From the NCBI RefSeq assembly GCF_004792415.1, contig NZ_CP038854.1, forward strand, positions 310,001-374,000: 64,000 nucleotides of DNA. Direction: 5' to 3'. The stretch comes from Pantoea vagans. Lineage in GTDB: Bacteria; Pseudomonadota; Gammaproteobacteria; Enterobacterales; Enterobacteriaceae. A program made the position numbers and the translations under genes. The stretch's first letter is position 1. The number at the start of each line of letters is the position of its first letter. Positions 20,419-31,876 of the stretch are shown in pieces. The notes below the pieces were generated by a model, which saw nothing but the letters and a program-made list of their open reading frames with translations, was not told where the DNA came from and did no database searches.

Positions 20419-21354
20419 TCACCCCTTGCCTTTAACACTATTGATAAAGGTTTGCCTCGCAGAGGTGGAACCCAGCCGCTCGGCTTCATCCAGCAGTTTC
20501 AGCGCCTTGTCGATGTTGCCGCTGTTCACTGCCTGGGTGATCTTCTGATTAAAGTAATGCTCGGTGTCGCTCATGATGGGTTCAGCACGGGCTTTTGGCG
20601 CGGGCGCAGCGGCCGGAGCAGGCGCTGCGCTGTAGGCCGTTGCTACCGGTGCACTGTTACCTACTGTGACCGGGCCTGGCCCGGATGAGCCAAACAGCGG
20701 ACCGACAAGAATCGAGGAGCCGGAACTGGTCTGCATTTTCAGCTTAATCGTGCCTTCGCGGCTGTGGCTGGCAACAGGATCGGGGATATCCGGTACGGCA
20801 TGACCGGTGCCCTGGGCATAGGCTTTGGCCGGATCGAGCAGCGTGGTGGTCTGCGTCAGGTCGCTGTCGGTGGTGAACACCAGCAGGTAGACCTTCTGCT
20901 GACCCAGCGCTGGCGTGAGTTTCATCACGCCTTCCAGCCGGTCCGCCGTCATCACACCCGGCTTCTGGTAGGTAAAGTAGCGGCTGGGAAACCAGGCCGC
21001 CGGACGCAGATTTTCATCCAGCACCAGCACGTTTGGCGCAAAAACCTGACCGTTCTCTACAAGGCTGCTCAGCGTCAGCGTCAGTTCACCAATCGTAGCG
21101 GGCAGACTGTAGGCCGCGACCGGCCCGGCAATGTGTGGCGCGTTCAGCGTCTGGCCGCTATTAGCCAGTTTAGTGGTCTGGGTCTGAGAGGCCGCCAGCG
21201 GCTGCCAGCTCAGGCGTTGTAACGTTTCAGGAGCCACGACGGGTGCAGCGGAGAGATCCTGCGGCACCAGATTAACATCGGCCAGGGCAGGCAGAGCGTG
21301 CCCTGTCAGCAGCGCCGCACTCAGGCAGAGTGCAGCCAGTTTTTTCATTTTCAT
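20419..21354 (-). CDS. malM: MalM, periplasmic protein of the maltose operon
   Basis: A 311-residue MalM with a signal peptide ending ALPALA-D. The middle has the typical VFAPNVLVLDENLRPA and PSRYFTYQKP segments. A low-complexity Ala/Pro linker (about residues 235-255) precedes a short helical C-terminal part. MalM is part of the MalT regulon; its exact function remains unclear even in E. coli, where it is periplasmic. ATG 21354 is used because AAGGT precedes it; an ATG two codons later is possible. It is third after malK and lamB. Confidence 0.93.
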   Translation of the reverse strand: MKMKKLAALCLSAALLTGHALPALADVNLVPQDLSAAPVVAPETLQRLSWQPLAASQTQTTKLANSGQTLNAPHIAGPVAAYSLPATIGELTLTLSSLVENGQVFAPNVLVLDENLRPAAWFPSRYFTYQKPGVMTADRLEGVMKLTPALGQQKVYLLVFTTDSDLTQTTTLLDPAKAYAQGTGHAVPDIPDPVASHSREGTIKLKMQTSSGSSILVGPLFGSSGPGPVTVGNSAPVATAYSAAPAPAAAPAPKARAEPIMSDTEHYFNQKITQAVNSGNIDKALKLLDEAERLGSTSARQTFINSVKGKG

Positions 21355-21421
21355 TATGCGTACCTTATTGCAGGTCGTGGTGTGAACCAGGCAATGGCAC
21401 ACCACGACCAAAGAGATCCCT

Positions 21422-21441
21422 CAGGCGCGAGGCCGCGCCTG
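21422..21441. repeat. Hairpin between lamB and malM
   Basis: CAGGCGCG (21422-21429) and CGCGCCTG (21434-21441) form an 8-bp stem with a 4-base loop and no T-run. It lies 12 bp after lamB, where it could protect the abundant lamB message from 3' decay, as REP elements do in E. coli. Confidence 0.6.
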
Positions 21442-21452
21442 TCAGAAAAGGC

Positions 21453-22757
<1,305 letters not shown>

Positions 22758-22797
22758 CTATCTCCTGAGGTCATTGCTTTTATTGTTTTTGGCAGGG

Positions 22798-23907
22798 CTA
22801 TACACCCGGCTCCTGATACAGCCTGCGGCACGCGCTCCCGTCCTCGCGGAACAGGTGACAACGCTCGGGCGGCAGGCCAATACCGAGGATGGCGCCCTCT
22901 TTTACCAGCACGACGTCCTCCTGGCGGTAAACCAGGTTCTGACGGATAGCGGGAATCTCGATGTGAATCTGTGTTTCATGCCCCAGCTGTTCCACCACCT
23001 GCACTTCCCCTTCCACGGTAACGTCGGCGATATCGCTGGAGAGCAGATGTTCCGGGCGAATGCCCAGTGACATATTGCTGCCAATCTGGACCCCGGCGCT
23101 GTCCACCGGCAGCCAGACCAGCTGCTGATTCGGCAGCCGCACCTGCACCTGATCGATGGCGGTGGCGGTCACTTTGACCGGCAGGAAATTCATTTTGGGT
23201 GAGCCGATAAACCCGGCGACAAAGCGGTTGGCGGGATAGTGATACAACTCAAGCGGCCTGCCGACCTGCGCAATGCGACCGGCGTCCAGCACCACAATCT
23301 TGTCAGCCAGCGTCATCGCTTCGATCTGATCGTGGGTGACGTAAATCATGGTGCGCTTCAGGCGCTTATGCAGACGGGAGATCTCAATGCGCATCTGAAC
23401 GCGCAGTGCCGCGTCGAGGTTCGACAGCGGTTCATCGAGCAGAAAGACGCGCGGCTCCGCCACCAGCGTGCGACCAATCGCTACGCGCTGACGCTGGCCG
23501 CCAGAGAGGGCTTTGGGACGGCGATCGAGCAGGTGCGCCAGTTGCAGAATCTCAGCGACCTGATTGACGCGCTGATGGATCTCCGCTTTTTTCACCCCGG
23601 CCAGCTTCAGGCCGAAAGACATATTCTCCGCCACCGACAGATGGGGATAGAGCGCATAAGACTGAAACACCATGCCGATGCCACGTTCGGCTGGCGGCAC
23701 CTCATTCATGCGCCGGTCGCCGATTAAAAGTTCGCCGCTGGTGATGGTTTCCAGTCCGGCAATCATGCGCAGCAGCGTCGATTTGCCACAGCCCGACGGG
23801 CCAACGAAAACAACAAATTCCCCTTCACGAATAGTGAGATCGATATCTTTCGACACCACCGTATCGCCCCAGGCTTTTGTGACATTGCGTAGCACAACGC
23901 TCGCCAT
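22798..23907 (-). CDS. malK: MalK, ATPase of the maltose ABC transporter
   Basis: A 369-residue ABC ATPase (E. coli 371). Walker A is GPSGCGKST, the signature is [10 protein letters not shown], Walker B is [13 protein letters not shown] and the switch His is in YVTHDQIEA. The C-terminal third is the regulatory OB-like domain that binds MalT and EIIA-Glc. It drives MalFGK2. ATG 23907 follows GAGGGAAGGG; an upstream in-frame start adds 21 residues of no family match. It diverges from malEFG across a 362-bp control region. Confidence 0.96.
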   Translation of the reverse strand: MASVVLRNVTKAWGDTVVSKDIDLTIREGEFVVFVGPSGCGKSTLLRMIAGLETITSGELLIGDRRMNEVPPAERGIGMVFQSYALYPHLSVAENMSFGLKLAGVKKAEIHQRVNQVAEILQLAHLLDRRPKALSGGQRQRVAIGRTLVAEPRVFLLDEPLSNLDAALRVQMRIEISRLHKRLKRTMIYVTHDQIEAMTLADKIVVLDAGRIAQVGRPLELYHYPANRFVAGFIGSPKMNFLPVKVTATAIDQVQVRLPNQQLVWLPVDSAGVQIGSNMSLGIRPEHLLSSDIADVTVEGEVQVVEQLGHETQIHIEIPAIRQNLVYRQEDVVLVKEGAILGIGLPPERCHLFREDGSACRRLYQEPGV

Positions 23908-23994
23908 GATCCCTTCCCTCTTAGCTGCACATTCGTGTCTGCCAGGCGGCAGACGGGTTCCGGGGCTCACTATGCGAGAGGAAACAGGGAGTCA

Positions 23995-24203
23995 CATCCT
24001 CCGCCGCAACGCAATCTGCTGGGGGAGGAGGCGGGAGGAGGAGAAACGCGGGCTGACGCGGCGGGCCGCGCGGTGCCGCGCTTTTTTGTGATCGCTGACG
24101 CAGACCTGCAGGATTTTTTACCGCTTCAGCTCGCGCTTAAGGCGCTTTTTGCCAGTGCGATCACAGCGATTACGCTAGGGGCGTAGAGCGCAGGAGGATG
24201 AGA
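23995..24203. promoter_or_regulatory. Divergent malK/malE control region: MalT boxes and possible CRP sites
   Basis: GGGGAGGAGG (24022-24031) is a perfect MalT box, followed directly by CGGGAGGAGG (24032-24041, one mismatch). CATCCTCCGC (23995-24004) is an 8/10 box in the opposite orientation and GAGGATGAGA (24194-24203) an 8/10 box toward malE. Possible CRP half-sites are TGTGA-N6-ACGCA (24087-24102) and TGCCA-N6-TCACA (24150-24165). This mirrors the E. coli malKp-malEp layout. There is no gene in 23908-24269. Confidence 0.7.
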
Positions 24204-24269
24204 TGCCGGTGTGGATACGCACAATGATGCCGACAGAGCATTCACCATTTCCGCTAACAGGATGGATTT

Positions 24270-25460
24270 ATGACGATGAAAACCGGAGCACGAATTCTGG
24301 CCCTTTCTGCCCTCTCTGCCGTGCTCTTTTCAGCAGGCGCGATGGCAAAAATCGAGGAAGGTAAACTGGTCATCTGGATCAACGGTGACAAGGGGTATAA
24401 CGGCCTTGCCGAAGTGGGTAAGAAATTTGAGCAGGAGACCGGTATCAAAGTCACGGTCGAACATCCTGACAAAATGGAAGAAAAGTATCCGCAGGTCGCA
24501 GCGACCGGCGATGGCCCGGACATTATCTTCTGGGCGCATGACCGTTTTGGCGGCTACGCGCAGTCGGGCCTGCTGGCTGAGGTGACACCGGATGCCAGCT
24601 TCCGCGACAAGATTTTCCCGTTCGCCTGGGACGCGGTGCGCTTTGACGGCAAGCTGATCGGCTATCCGATTTCCGTTGAGTCGCTGTCACTCATCTACAA
24701 CAAAAAGCTGCTGCAGACTCCGCCAAAAACCTGGGAAGAGATGGCCGCGCTCGACAAGCAACTGCGGGCCAAAGGCAAAAGCGCCATGATGTTTAACCTG
24801 CAGGAGCCCTACTTCACCTGGCCACTGCTGGCGGCGGGCGGAGCTTACGCCTTTAAGCTGACCGACGGACACTATGACGTGAAGGATGTCGGCGTCGATA
24901 ACGCCGGGGCGAAAGCGGGCATGCAGTTCCTGGTCGATCAGGTTAAAGCCAAAACGCTGAATGCGGACACCGATTACTCCATTGCCGAAGCCGCCTTTAA
25001 CAAGGGCGAAACTGCCATGACCATTAATGGTCCGTGGGCGTGGGGCAACCTGGATAAGAGCGGCATCGACTATGGCGTCACAGAACTGCCTACCCTGAAC
25101 GGTAAACCGTCTAAAGCCTTTGTGGGCGTACTGAGCGCTGGGATCAACGCCGCCAGTCCGAATAAAGAGCTGGCGAAAGAGTTCCTGGAGAACTATCTGC
25201 TGACCGATTCCGGGCTGGAAACGGTCAACAAAGACAAGCCGCTGGGTGCCGTGGCGCTGAAATCTTACCAGCAGACGCTGGAGAAAGATCCGCGTATCGC
25301 CGCCACCATGAGCAACGCGAAACAGGGCGACATCATGCCAAACATCCCGCAGATGGCGGCCTTCTGGTACGCGATGCGCACCGCGACCCTGAACGCGCTG
25401 GGCGGACGTCAGAGCGTTGACGCCGCATTGAAAGATGCCCAGGCCCGTCTGAAGAAGTAA
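24270..25460 (+). CDS. malE: MalE, periplasmic maltose-binding protein
   Basis: A 396-residue binding protein with the same length and layout as E. coli MalE. The signal peptide ends [23 protein letters not shown]. Ligand residues such as the WINGDKGY and [15 protein letters not shown] segments are conserved, and the C-terminus ends DAQARLKK. It delivers maltose and maltodextrins to MalFGK2. It is the first gene of malEFG, and a 7-bp hairpin separates it from malF, which may raise MalE relative to MalFG. Confidence 0.97.
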   Translation: MTMKTGARILALSALSAVLFSAGAMAKIEEGKLVIWINGDKGYNGLAEVGKKFEQETGIKVTVEHPDKMEEKYPQVAATGDGPDIIFWAHDRFGGYAQSGLLAEVTPDASFRDKIFPFAWDAVRFDGKLIGYPISVESLSLIYNKKLLQTPPKTWEEMAALDKQLRAKGKSAMMFNLQEPYFTWPLLAAGGAYAFKLTDGHYDVKDVGVDNAGAKAGMQFLVDQVKAKTLNADTDYSIAEAAFNKGETAMTINGPWAWGNLDKSGIDYGVTELPTLNGKPSKAFVGVLSAGINAASPNKELAKEFLENYLLTDSGLETVNKDKPLGAVALKSYQQTLEKDPRIAATMSNAKQGDIMPNIPQMAAFWYAMRTATLNALGGRQSVDAALKDAQARLKK

Positions 25461-25473
25461 TTCTCCCCTTTAC

Positions 25474-25491
25474 AGCCGGGGCAACCCGGCT
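25474..25491. repeat. Hairpin between malE and malF
   Basis: AGCCGGG (25474-25480) and CCCGGCT (25485-25491) form a stem with a GCAA tetraloop just after malE. There is no T-run. The E. coli malE-malF gap carries REP sequences; this shorter hairpin may likewise stabilise the malE end of the message. Confidence 0.6.
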
Positions 25492-25518
25492 TGAGTGATC
25501 GTTAAGGAAAACCGCATC

Positions 25519-27045
25519 ATGTCAGGAAAACCGAAAACGCGCAGTCTGCTGCTGAAAAGCGTTCTCATCGGGCTCTGCTGTCTGCTGGTCGGCTATCTGC
25601 TGGTGCTGATGTACGCGCAGGGCGAATATCTGTTTGCGCTGCTGACGCTGATCCTCAGCGCGACCGGACTGTGGATTTTTGCCAACCGTCGCGCCTATGC
25701 GTGGCGCTATGTCTATCCCGGCGTCGCCGGCATGGCGCTGTTTGTGCTGTTCCCCCTCGCCTGCACTATCGCCATCGCCTTTACCAACTACAGCAGCAGT
25801 AACCAGCTTACCTTTGAGCGGGCGCAGCAGGTGCTGCTGGGCCGCACCTTCCAGTCGGGTGAGGCGGTGAATTTTTCACTCTTCCCGGCGGGCGATCGCT
25901 GGCAGCTGGTGCTGAACGATGGCAAAGACAATTTTGTCTCTCCGCCATTTGCATTTGGCGCAGATCAGACGCTGAAAATGACGCCTGCCACGCCACCTGC
26001 AGGCGAACGGGCGACGTTCAGAGCGATCACCACCCACCGTCAGGCGCTGAGCCAGCTCCGCGCCGAGCTGCCGGATGGCCGTCAGCTGCGGATGAGTTCG
26101 CTGCGCCAGTTCTCCGGCACCCAGCCGCTCTATCGGGCTGGCGCGCAGGATGAGCTGATTAACCAGCAGAACGGCACGCGTTACCGCGCCAATCCGCAGA
26201 CCGGTTTTTATCAGGCCGTGAACGCCGACAATAACTGGGGCAACGAAACGCTGAGTCCCGGCTTTACCGTGAATACCGGCTGGAAAAACTTCGTGCGGGT
26301 CTTTACCGATGAAGGGATTCAGAAGCCGTTCCTGGCGATATTTGGCTGGACGCTGCTCTTCTCGCTGATCACGGTCGTGCTGACCGTGGCTGTGGGCATG
26401 GTGCTGGCCTGTCTGGTGCAGTGGGAAGCGCTGCGCGGCAAAGCGGTCTATCGGGTGATGCTGATTCTGCCCTATGCCGTGCCGGCCTTTATCTCGATCC
26501 TGATTTTCAAGGGGCTGTTTAACCAGAGCTTTGGTGAGATTAACGTGATGCTGAGCGCGCTGTTTGGCGTGAAGCCTGCCTGGTTCAGCGATCCGACGCT
26601 GGCGCGCACCATGCTGATTATCGTCAACACCTGGCTCGGCTATCCCTACATGATGATCCTCTGCATGGGACTGCTGAAAGCCATTCCCGACGACCTTTAT
26701 GAAGCCTCGGCGATGGACGGTGCCGGACCGCTACAGAACTTCTTCCTGATTACGCTGCCGCTGCTGCTGAAGCCGCTGATGCCGCTGATGATTGCCAGCT
26801 TTGCCTTTAACTTTAATAACTTTGTGCTGGTGCAGCTGCTGACCAATGGCGGGCCGGATCGCCTGGGCACTACCACGCCAGCCGGATATACCGACCTGCT
26901 GGTGAACTACACCTGGCGTATCGCCTTTGAAGGCGGCGGCGGGCAGGACTTTGGTCTGGCGGCCGCCATTGCCACGCTGATCTTCCTGCTGGTGGGTGCG
27001 CTGGCGGTGATTAACCTGAAAGCCTCGCGGATGAAATTCGATTAA
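25519..27045 (+). CDS. malF: MalF, maltose ABC transporter permease
   Basis: A 508-residue permease with eight expected helices and the large periplasmic P2 loop between helices 3 and 4 (about residues 90-270). The EAA loop that docks on MalK reads EASAMDGAGPLQNFFLITLPLL. ATG 25519 follows AAGGAAAACCGC. The preceding hairpin separates it from malE, and malG starts 32 bp after its stop. Confidence 0.96.
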   Translation: MSGKPKTRSLLLKSVLIGLCCLLVGYLLVLMYAQGEYLFALLTLILSATGLWIFANRRAYAWRYVYPGVAGMALFVLFPLACTIAIAFTNYSSSNQLTFERAQQVLLGRTFQSGEAVNFSLFPAGDRWQLVLNDGKDNFVSPPFAFGADQTLKMTPATPPAGERATFRAITTHRQALSQLRAELPDGRQLRMSSLRQFSGTQPLYRAGAQDELINQQNGTRYRANPQTGFYQAVNADNNWGNETLSPGFTVNTGWKNFVRVFTDEGIQKPFLAIFGWTLLFSLITVVLTVAVGMVLACLVQWEALRGKAVYRVMLILPYAVPAFISILIFKGLFNQSFGEINVMLSALFGVKPAWFSDPTLARTMLIIVNTWLGYPYMMILCMGLLKAIPDDLYEASAMDGAGPLQNFFLITLPLLLKPLMPLMIASFAFNFNNFVLVQLLTNGGPDRLGTTTPAGYTDLLVNYTWRIAFEGGGGQDFGLAAAIATLIFLLVGALAVINLKASRMKFD

Positions 27046-27077
27046 TAGCCTGATGGACCAGGCGCTAAGGAGTTGTT

Positions 27078-27968
27078 ATGGCTATGGTACAACCCAAATC
27101 GCAACGGCTGCGTCTGCTGACCACGCATCTGCTGCTGCTGTTATTTATCGCGGCGATTCTGTTTCCGCTGCTGATGGTGATCGCGATTTCACTGCGAGCC
27201 GGTAACTTTGCCACCGGCAGCCTGATCCCGGAGCAGATTTCCTGGGAGCACTGGCGGCTGGCGCTGGGCTTTAGCGTTGAACATGCCGACGGACGCGTGA
27301 CGCCGCCGCCCTTCCCGGTGCTGCTGTGGTTATGGAACTCGATCAAGATTGCGGCAATCAGCGCGCTGGGCATCGTAGCGCTCTCCACCACCTGCGCCTA
27401 TGCGTTTGCCCGTATGCGCTTTACCGGTCGCGCCAGCCTGCTGAAAGGGATGCTGATTTTCCAGATGTTCCCGGCGGTGCTGTCGCTGGTGGCGCTCTAT
27501 GCGCTGTTTGATCGTCTCGGCCAGTATCTGCCCTTTATCGGGCTGAATACCCACGGTGGGGTGATCTTCGCCTATCTGGGCGGCATTGCGCTGCATGTCT
27601 GGACGATTAAGGGCTATTTCGAAACCATCGATGGGTCACTGGAAGAGGCCGCCGCGCTGGATGGCGCAACGCCGTGGCAGGCGTTCCGGCTGGTGCTGCT
27701 GCCGCTGTCGGTGCCGATTCTGGCGGTGGTGTTTATTCTGGCGTTTATCGCCGCGGTAACTGAAGTGCCGGTCGCCTCGCTGCTGCTGCGCGACGTCAAC
27801 AGCTATACCCTGGCGGTGGGGATGCAGCAGTACCTCAATCCGCAGAACTACCTGTGGGGAGATTTTGCCGCGGCGGCGGTGCTCTCCGCGATTCCTATCA
27901 CCCTGGTTTTCCTGCTGGCACAGCGCTGGCTGGTCAGCGGACTAACCGCGGGCGGGGTGAAAGGCTAA
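27078..27968 (+). CDS. malG: MalG, maltose ABC transporter permease
   Basis: A 296-residue permease, the same length as E. coli MalG and nearly identical along the chain. It starts [10 protein letters not shown], has the EAA loop [20 protein letters not shown] and ends TAGGVKG, the tail that reaches into the maltose site. The ribosome site is AAGGAG. It closes malEFG, and a terminator follows at 28027. Confidence 0.97.
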   Translation: MAMVQPKSQRLRLLTTHLLLLLFIAAILFPLLMVIAISLRAGNFATGSLIPEQISWEHWRLALGFSVEHADGRVTPPPFPVLLWLWNSIKIAAISALGIVALSTTCAYAFARMRFTGRASLLKGMLIFQMFPAVLSLVALYALFDRLGQYLPFIGLNTHGGVIFAYLGGIALHVWTIKGYFETIDGSLEEAAALDGATPWQAFRLVLLPLSVPILAVVFILAFIAAVTEVPVASLLLRDVNSYTLAVGMQQYLNPQNYLWGDFAAAAVLSAIPITLVFLLAQRWLVSGLTAGGVKG

Positions 27969-28026
27969 ACGATCATCATTGTACGTTGCCACTGCTTACA
28001 CAACGCCTGTTGTGGTTGAATGATTC

Positions 28027-28050
28027 GGCGGCCTGCGGGCCGCCTTTTTT
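28027..28050 (+). terminator. Rho-independent terminator of malEFG
   Basis: GGCGGCC (28027-28033) pairs with GGCCGCC (28038-28044) around TGCG and is followed by six Ts. It stands between malG and the convergent TetR gene. Confidence 0.93.
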
Positions 28051-28053
28051 ATC

Positions 28054-28662
28054 CTAATCCGCTTCTGATGCCAGACTGCCCGCCACCAGCGCCATCACCA
28101 TAGCCGCTATCGCCTGCTGACCTTCCGGTTTACTGATATCGCCGCGTGCCACCGCGCCTGCGATGGCATCCGCGCCCCCCAGCAGACCCCACATGCCGGC
28201 TTCCGCAATACCGCTGCTGCCAGCAAAAGGCGCAAGCCAGCGCTGACAGCGGGCAATAAAGTCGAGCTGATAGTGGCGTTTGACGGCGGCCAGTTCCGGT
28301 GAAGTACTGAGTGCGGAGAGCAGTTCGGGGATTTCGCGCCCCTCCGTCATCACACAATCGACATAACAGGCCGCGAGCACGTCCGCTTTTTGTTGCAGCC
28401 TGACTGGCGCGGCATCCATCGCCGCATTCATCCGCTCGCTCTGACGGCGATCAAAATCGTCATACAGTGCGGCCAGCAGCCCATGACGGGTGGTGAAATG
28501 GTCATACACCACCGGTTTACTGACGCCTGCCGCGTCGCCGACCCGCGCCAGCGTCAGCGCCTCGCTGCCTTCCGTCTGCATTATCTGCCACGCGACGTCT
28601 GACAACTGCCTGCGTCGGGCCTCACGTGACAGACGCTTGCGGGGTGTTTTTTCTACGGTCAT
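28054..28662 (-). CDS. TetR-family repressor
   Basis: A 202-residue regulator. After a basic N-terminus (RKRLSREARRRQL) comes a TetR helix-turn-helix ending in VSKPVVYDHF (about residues 35-60); the rest is an all-helical ligand domain of unknown specificity. ATG 28662 follows AGGAAAAAC. Its start lies 41 bp inside the end of the upstream quinone-reductase gene, so the two are co-transcribed and translationally linked. It should repress its own operon from the repeats at 29264-29315. Confidence 0.88.
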   Translation of the reverse strand: MTVEKTPRKRLSREARRRQLSDVAWQIMQTEGSEALTLARVGDAAGVSKPVVYDHFTTRHGLLAALYDDFDRRQSERMNAAMDAAPVRLQQKADVLAACYVDCVMTEGREIPELLSALSTSPELAAVKRHYQLDFIARCQRWLAPFAGSSGIAEAGMWGLLGGADAIAGAVARGDISKPEGQQAIAAMVMALVAGSLASEAD

Positions 28663-29254
28663 GTTTTTCCTGATGGGCGAACAGACGCTGGCCCAGAGCC
28701 TGCGCCAGCTGATAGTGCGACTCAGGATAACCTTCATCGCCGATCAGTAACAGCTCACTGGTCACCACCGGCGCACCGCAATAGTCAAAGATGCCGTTTT
28801 CAATCTGATTACGCATGCTGGTGAAATAGCCGCGCCGCAGAAAGGTTCGGGTGTCCGCCGCGCCAATCGCCAGCAGATGCACAGGCAGATGGCCAAGGCG
28901 TTTAATTACCCGACCATCCTGTTCGCTGAACGCCCAGTCCTGGATAAACACCCGGTCGATCCAGCCTTTGAGCTGTGCCGGGAATGACCACCAGTAAATC
29001 GGATAGACCAGTACCAGCGCATCGGCGCGGTCCAGTCGCTGCTGTTCCGCCAGCACTTCGGGCGACGTCGACGCCTGGCCGTTGAAACGTCGATGATCAT
29101 CGAGCGTGAAGCGCGGATCAAACCCTTCTGCCGCCAGATCGGCCTTTTCAACCGTATGGTGCCCTGTCGAGATTATGCCCTGCGCCAGCTGGTCCGCCAC
29201 GTGGTGGGAATGCGCATCCTGGTCAGGATGGGAAGTCACTATGAGTGCATGCAT
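28622..29254 (-). CDS. NAD(P)H dehydrogenase (quinone), flavodoxin fold
   Basis: A 210-residue flavoprotein of the KefF/MdaB/YwrO type. The N-terminal SHPDQDAHSHH is the FMN phosphate loop, and VYPIYWWSFPAQLKGWIDRVF is the flavin- and quinone-binding signature. Such enzymes reduce quinones or electrophiles with NAD(P)H. ATG 29254 is chosen because AAGGTG precedes it by 7 bases; a GTG three codons earlier is possible. It overlaps the TetR gene by 41 bp. Confidence 0.87.
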   Translation of the reverse strand: MHALIVTSHPDQDAHSHHVADQLAQGIISTGHHTVEKADLAAEGFDPRFTLDDHRRFNGQASTSPEVLAEQQRLDRADALVLVYPIYWWSFPAQLKGWIDRVFIQDWAFSEQDGRVIKRLGHLPVHLLAIGAADTRTFLRRGYFTSMRNQIENGIFDYCGAPVVTSELLLIGDEGYPESHYQLAQALGQRLFAHQEKHDRRKNTPQASVT

Positions 29255-29263
29255 CGTTGTCAC

Positions 29264-29315
29264 CTTACCTGATTAGCCATTAAGCTACTAAAGGTAAGTT
29301 ACTATTGGTAGGTTA
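29264..29315 (-). promoter_or_regulatory. Candidate TetR operator
   Basis: CTTACCT (29264-29270) and AGGTAAG (29292-29298) form an inverted pair around the start region of the quinone reductase. GGTAAGTTA (29293-29301) and GGTAGGTTA (29307-29315) are near-identical direct copies. The first arm overlaps the ribosome site of the gene starting at 29254. Confidence 0.45.
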
Positions 29316-29351
29316 GCAAGCAGCAACGTCTTTTCTTCTGACTAACCGCAT

Positions 29352-30422
29352 TTACGGTTTAAATGCGGCCGTCGCCAGCAGAGCCTGCTCCAGTTGATGA
29401 GGGTCGAACGTAAAGGGAAGATGCGCCAGGCTGGCGGCGGGGAAGTGGATTTGCTGCGCGATTTGCCGCACGGTTTCGGCGTCGATAGCCGCGGGCAGCG
29501 TCAGGGGCGAGTGGAAACGGCGCAGCAGCGACAGCAGTTCCGGCTCGACATGTTTGCCCTGCTGTTCAATCCATGACTGGATCAGCAGACTGAAACCGAC
29601 CTTTTCGCCGTGCAGCCAGTGATGCAGTTCCGGCTGGTGCGTCAGACGATCATGGATAACATGGGCAAAGCCGGGCGTCGCCATTGCGTCCTGAATACTG
29701 TTCGCCAGCCCTGCGAGTACAATATTGGCTTCAATCACCTTCTCCAGCGCCGGGGTGACCTGTTGCGCAAGGTTATCGGCCACCGCCGTTTCACCCCACT
29801 GTCTCAGCACCGTAACCGCCTGCCAGGCGGCGGCAACTTTAAGATCCAGCGCCATCCTGTGCGGCGTCTGTCGCTGATAAGGTTCAAACTCAAACCATTT
29901 TGCCAGCGCGTCAACAATACCAGACCGCAGGTAACGGACGTCGCTGCGGGCAATCACTTCGCTGTCCACCAGAATCCATTCCGGCATGGCATTAAGTGGC
30001 TGACTGCGAAGATGCCCGCCCTGCTCGTTATAGATTATTGCCAGCGGCGACCAGGCCGCGCAGGTGGCGGCCAGCGTGGCGAAGTTGACCAGCCGCACAT
30101 CCGGCAGGGCATCGTTGACCGCTTTGGCACAGTCCAGCACCCGCCCGCCCCCGACGGCCAGAATCAGGGTGGCTCCGTGCGTCTGCACCTGCTGTTGCAG
30201 AGCAGCTATCGCCGCATCGGTGCATTCACCGGTCAGCATGTCGAGCTGCCAGTGAATACCGGCCTGTTCCAGGCTGATGGTCAGTGCCGGATTCACCGCC
30301 TGCCAGGCGTTTGGCGACGTGAGGATGTGAATATGTGAGGCCAGTGGCCGGATAATCTCACCCACTTCAGACCGGAGTCCTGGCCGTTGCAGGTAGCCTT
30401 TCGGCGACATTACACGAAACAT
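29352..30422 (-). CDS. HcxA/YbdH-like hydroxycarboxylate dehydrogenase
   Basis: A 356-residue metal-dependent dehydrogenase of the glycerol-dehydrogenase superfamily. It has the NAD loop AVGGGRVLDCAK and metal ligands Asp in GIVDALAKWFE, His in FAHVIHD and His in WLHGEKVGF. E. coli HcxA (YbdH) reduces 2-oxo acids such as 2-oxobutanoate and neighbours the methionine aminotransferase gene ybdL; here an aminotransferase gene stands at the other end of the same block (38891). It is last in the long minus-strand set, 9 bp behind the second MetI gene. A role in reducing the 2-oxo acid of methionine is inference. Confidence 0.8.
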   Translation of the reverse strand: MFRVMSPKGYLQRPGLRSEVGEIIRPLASHIHILTSPNAWQAVNPALTISLEQAGIHWQLDMLTGECTDAAIAALQQQVQTHGATLILAVGGGRVLDCAKAVNDALPDVRLVNFATLAATCAAWSPLAIIYNEQGGHLRSQPLNAMPEWILVDSEVIARSDVRYLRSGIVDALAKWFEFEPYQRQTPHRMALDLKVAAAWQAVTVLRQWGETAVADNLAQQVTPALEKVIEANIVLAGLANSIQDAMATPGFAHVIHDRLTHQPELHHWLHGEKVGFSLLIQSWIEQQGKHVEPELLSLLRRFHSPLTLPAAIDAETVRQIAQQIHFPAASLAHLPFTFDPHQLEQALLATAAFKP

Positions 30423-30431
30423 CGCTGCCCC

Positions 30432-31100
30432 TTAACGTCGATAAGCCAGCGAACGCACCAGGCGGTCACCGAGTTTCTGAATCAGCATCACCAGCGCCAG
30501 CAGCACCACAATCGTGGCCGCCATGATCTGGTTATCGAAGCGCTGATAGCCGTAGCGAATCGCCAGATCGCCCAGTCCGCCACCGCCGACCACACCCGCC
30601 ATCGCCGAGAAGCCAATCAGCATCACAATCGTCAGGGTAATTCCGGCCACCAGCGCGGGCAGCGCTTCCGGCAGCAATACGCGGCTGACGATATGCCAAA
30701 GGGTGCCGCCCATCGAGACCACTGCCTCAATGCGGCCGCGATCGACCTCATCCAGCGCGTTCTCCACGATGCGGGCAAAGAAGGGAAAGGCGCCCAGCGT
30801 AATCGGGACAATCGCGGCGGTACTGCCGAGCGTGGTGCCGACCAGCAGGCGGGTAAAAGGGATCAGTGCGATCAGCAGCACCACAAACGGCAGCGCACGC
30901 CCGGTGTTGACCAGCACATTGAGCAGCAGTGAAATCGCGCGGTTAGACAGAATGCCCTGGGGACGGGTCAGGAACAGCAGCACGCCCACTGGTAAACCTA
31001 TCGCAACCGTAAAAAGTGCCGCCAGCAGCACCATATATAACGTTTCGCCTGTGGCATTTAACAGCAGTTCCTGAAACCGATCGCTACTCATGCTACGCAT
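30432..31100 (-). CDS. MetI-type ABC permease (second system)
   Basis: A 222-residue permease with five expected membrane helices. The C-terminal third carries the MetI signature [27 protein letters not shown], and the EAA-type coupling helix is around [17 protein letters not shown]. It belongs to the D-methionine/NlpA transporter family. It overlaps the ATPase gene upstream by 13 bp and is followed by the HcxA-like gene. Confidence 0.92.
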   Translation of the reverse strand: MRSMSSDRFQELLLNATGETLYMVLLAALFTVAIGLPVGVLLFLTRPQGILSNRAISLLLNVLVNTGRALPFVVLLIALIPFTRLLVGTTLGSTAAIVPITLGAFPFFARIVENALDEVDRGRIEAVVSMGGTLWHIVSRVLLPEALPALVAGITLTIVMLIGFSAMAGVVGGGGLGDLAIRYGYQRFDNQIMAATIVVLLALVMLIQKLGDRLVRSLAYRR

Positions 31101-31876
31101 CGGGTTAATGCCTCTCGCTGATATTTTTCAATAAACGCCCGGTCCGCTTCGCCATCCTTCAGCAGCATTTTGCGCAGGCGTCCCTCTTCACGTCCCATGA
31201 TCTGGCTCAGCGTGCCGCTCTCGACCAGCTGGCCATTCTCCAGCAGCGCCGCACCGTCACAGATACGCTTTACGACCGCCATTTCATGGGTAATCAATAC
31301 AACTGTGATATTGAGCTGCTGCTGAATATCGGCCAGCAGATCGAGAATCGAGGTGGTGGTTTCGGGGTCCAGCGCGCTGGTCGCCTCATCGCACAGCAGA
31401 TAACGCGGTCGGGCGGCCAGCGCGCGGGCGATGCCGACGCGCTGTTTCTGTCCACCGGAGAGCTGCGACGGCCAGGCGGCCGCAAAGGACTCCAGCCCCA
31501 CCAGTTTCAGCAGCGAGGCGACCCGCTGGCGGCGCTCCGCCTTAGGTACACCGGCAATCTCCAGCGCCAGATCGACATTGTCCTGCACGTTACGGGAATG
31601 CAGCAGATTGAAGTGCTGGAAGATCATCCCCATCTGCTGGCGCTGCTGACGCAGCTGCGCCAGGCTCAATGTGGCGAGATCCCGACCATCTATCTCAATC
31701 CGCCCGCTGGAGGGACTCTCCAGCCGGTTCAGGCAGCGCAGCAGTGTACTTTTGCCCGCCCCGCTCCGGCCCAGGATGCCAAAGATGGTGCCCTCTTCGA
31801 TGGTCAGAGAGATATCGTCTAACGCTGGCGCAGGTGCGCCAGCGTAGTGTTTGCTGAGATGACTGAGCTTAATCAT
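31088..31876 (-). CDS. MetN-type ABC ATPase without the C-terminal sensor domain
   Basis: A 262-residue ATPase: Walker [10 protein letters not shown], signature [16 protein letters not shown], Walker [16 protein letters not shown], switch His in LITHEMAV. It is about 80 residues shorter than classical MetN (343) and ends soon after the nucleotide domain, so the NIL/ACT-like domain that binds methionine for trans-inhibition is absent. The other MetN in the block (36838-37863) has it. It overlaps metQ by 8 bp and metI by 13 bp. Confidence 0.93.
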   Translation of the reverse strand: MIKLSHLSKHYAGAPAPALDDISLTIEEGTIFGILGRSGAGKSTLLRCLNRLESPSSGRIEIDGRDLATLSLAQLRQQRQQMGMIFQHFNLLHSRNVQDNVDLALEIAGVPKAERRQRVASLLKLVGLESFAAAWPSQLSGGQKQRVGIARALAARPRYLLCDEATSALDPETTTSILDLLADIQQQLNITVVLITHEMAVVKRICDGAALLENGQLVESGTLSQIMGREEGRLRKMLLKDGEADRAFIEKYQREALTRCVA

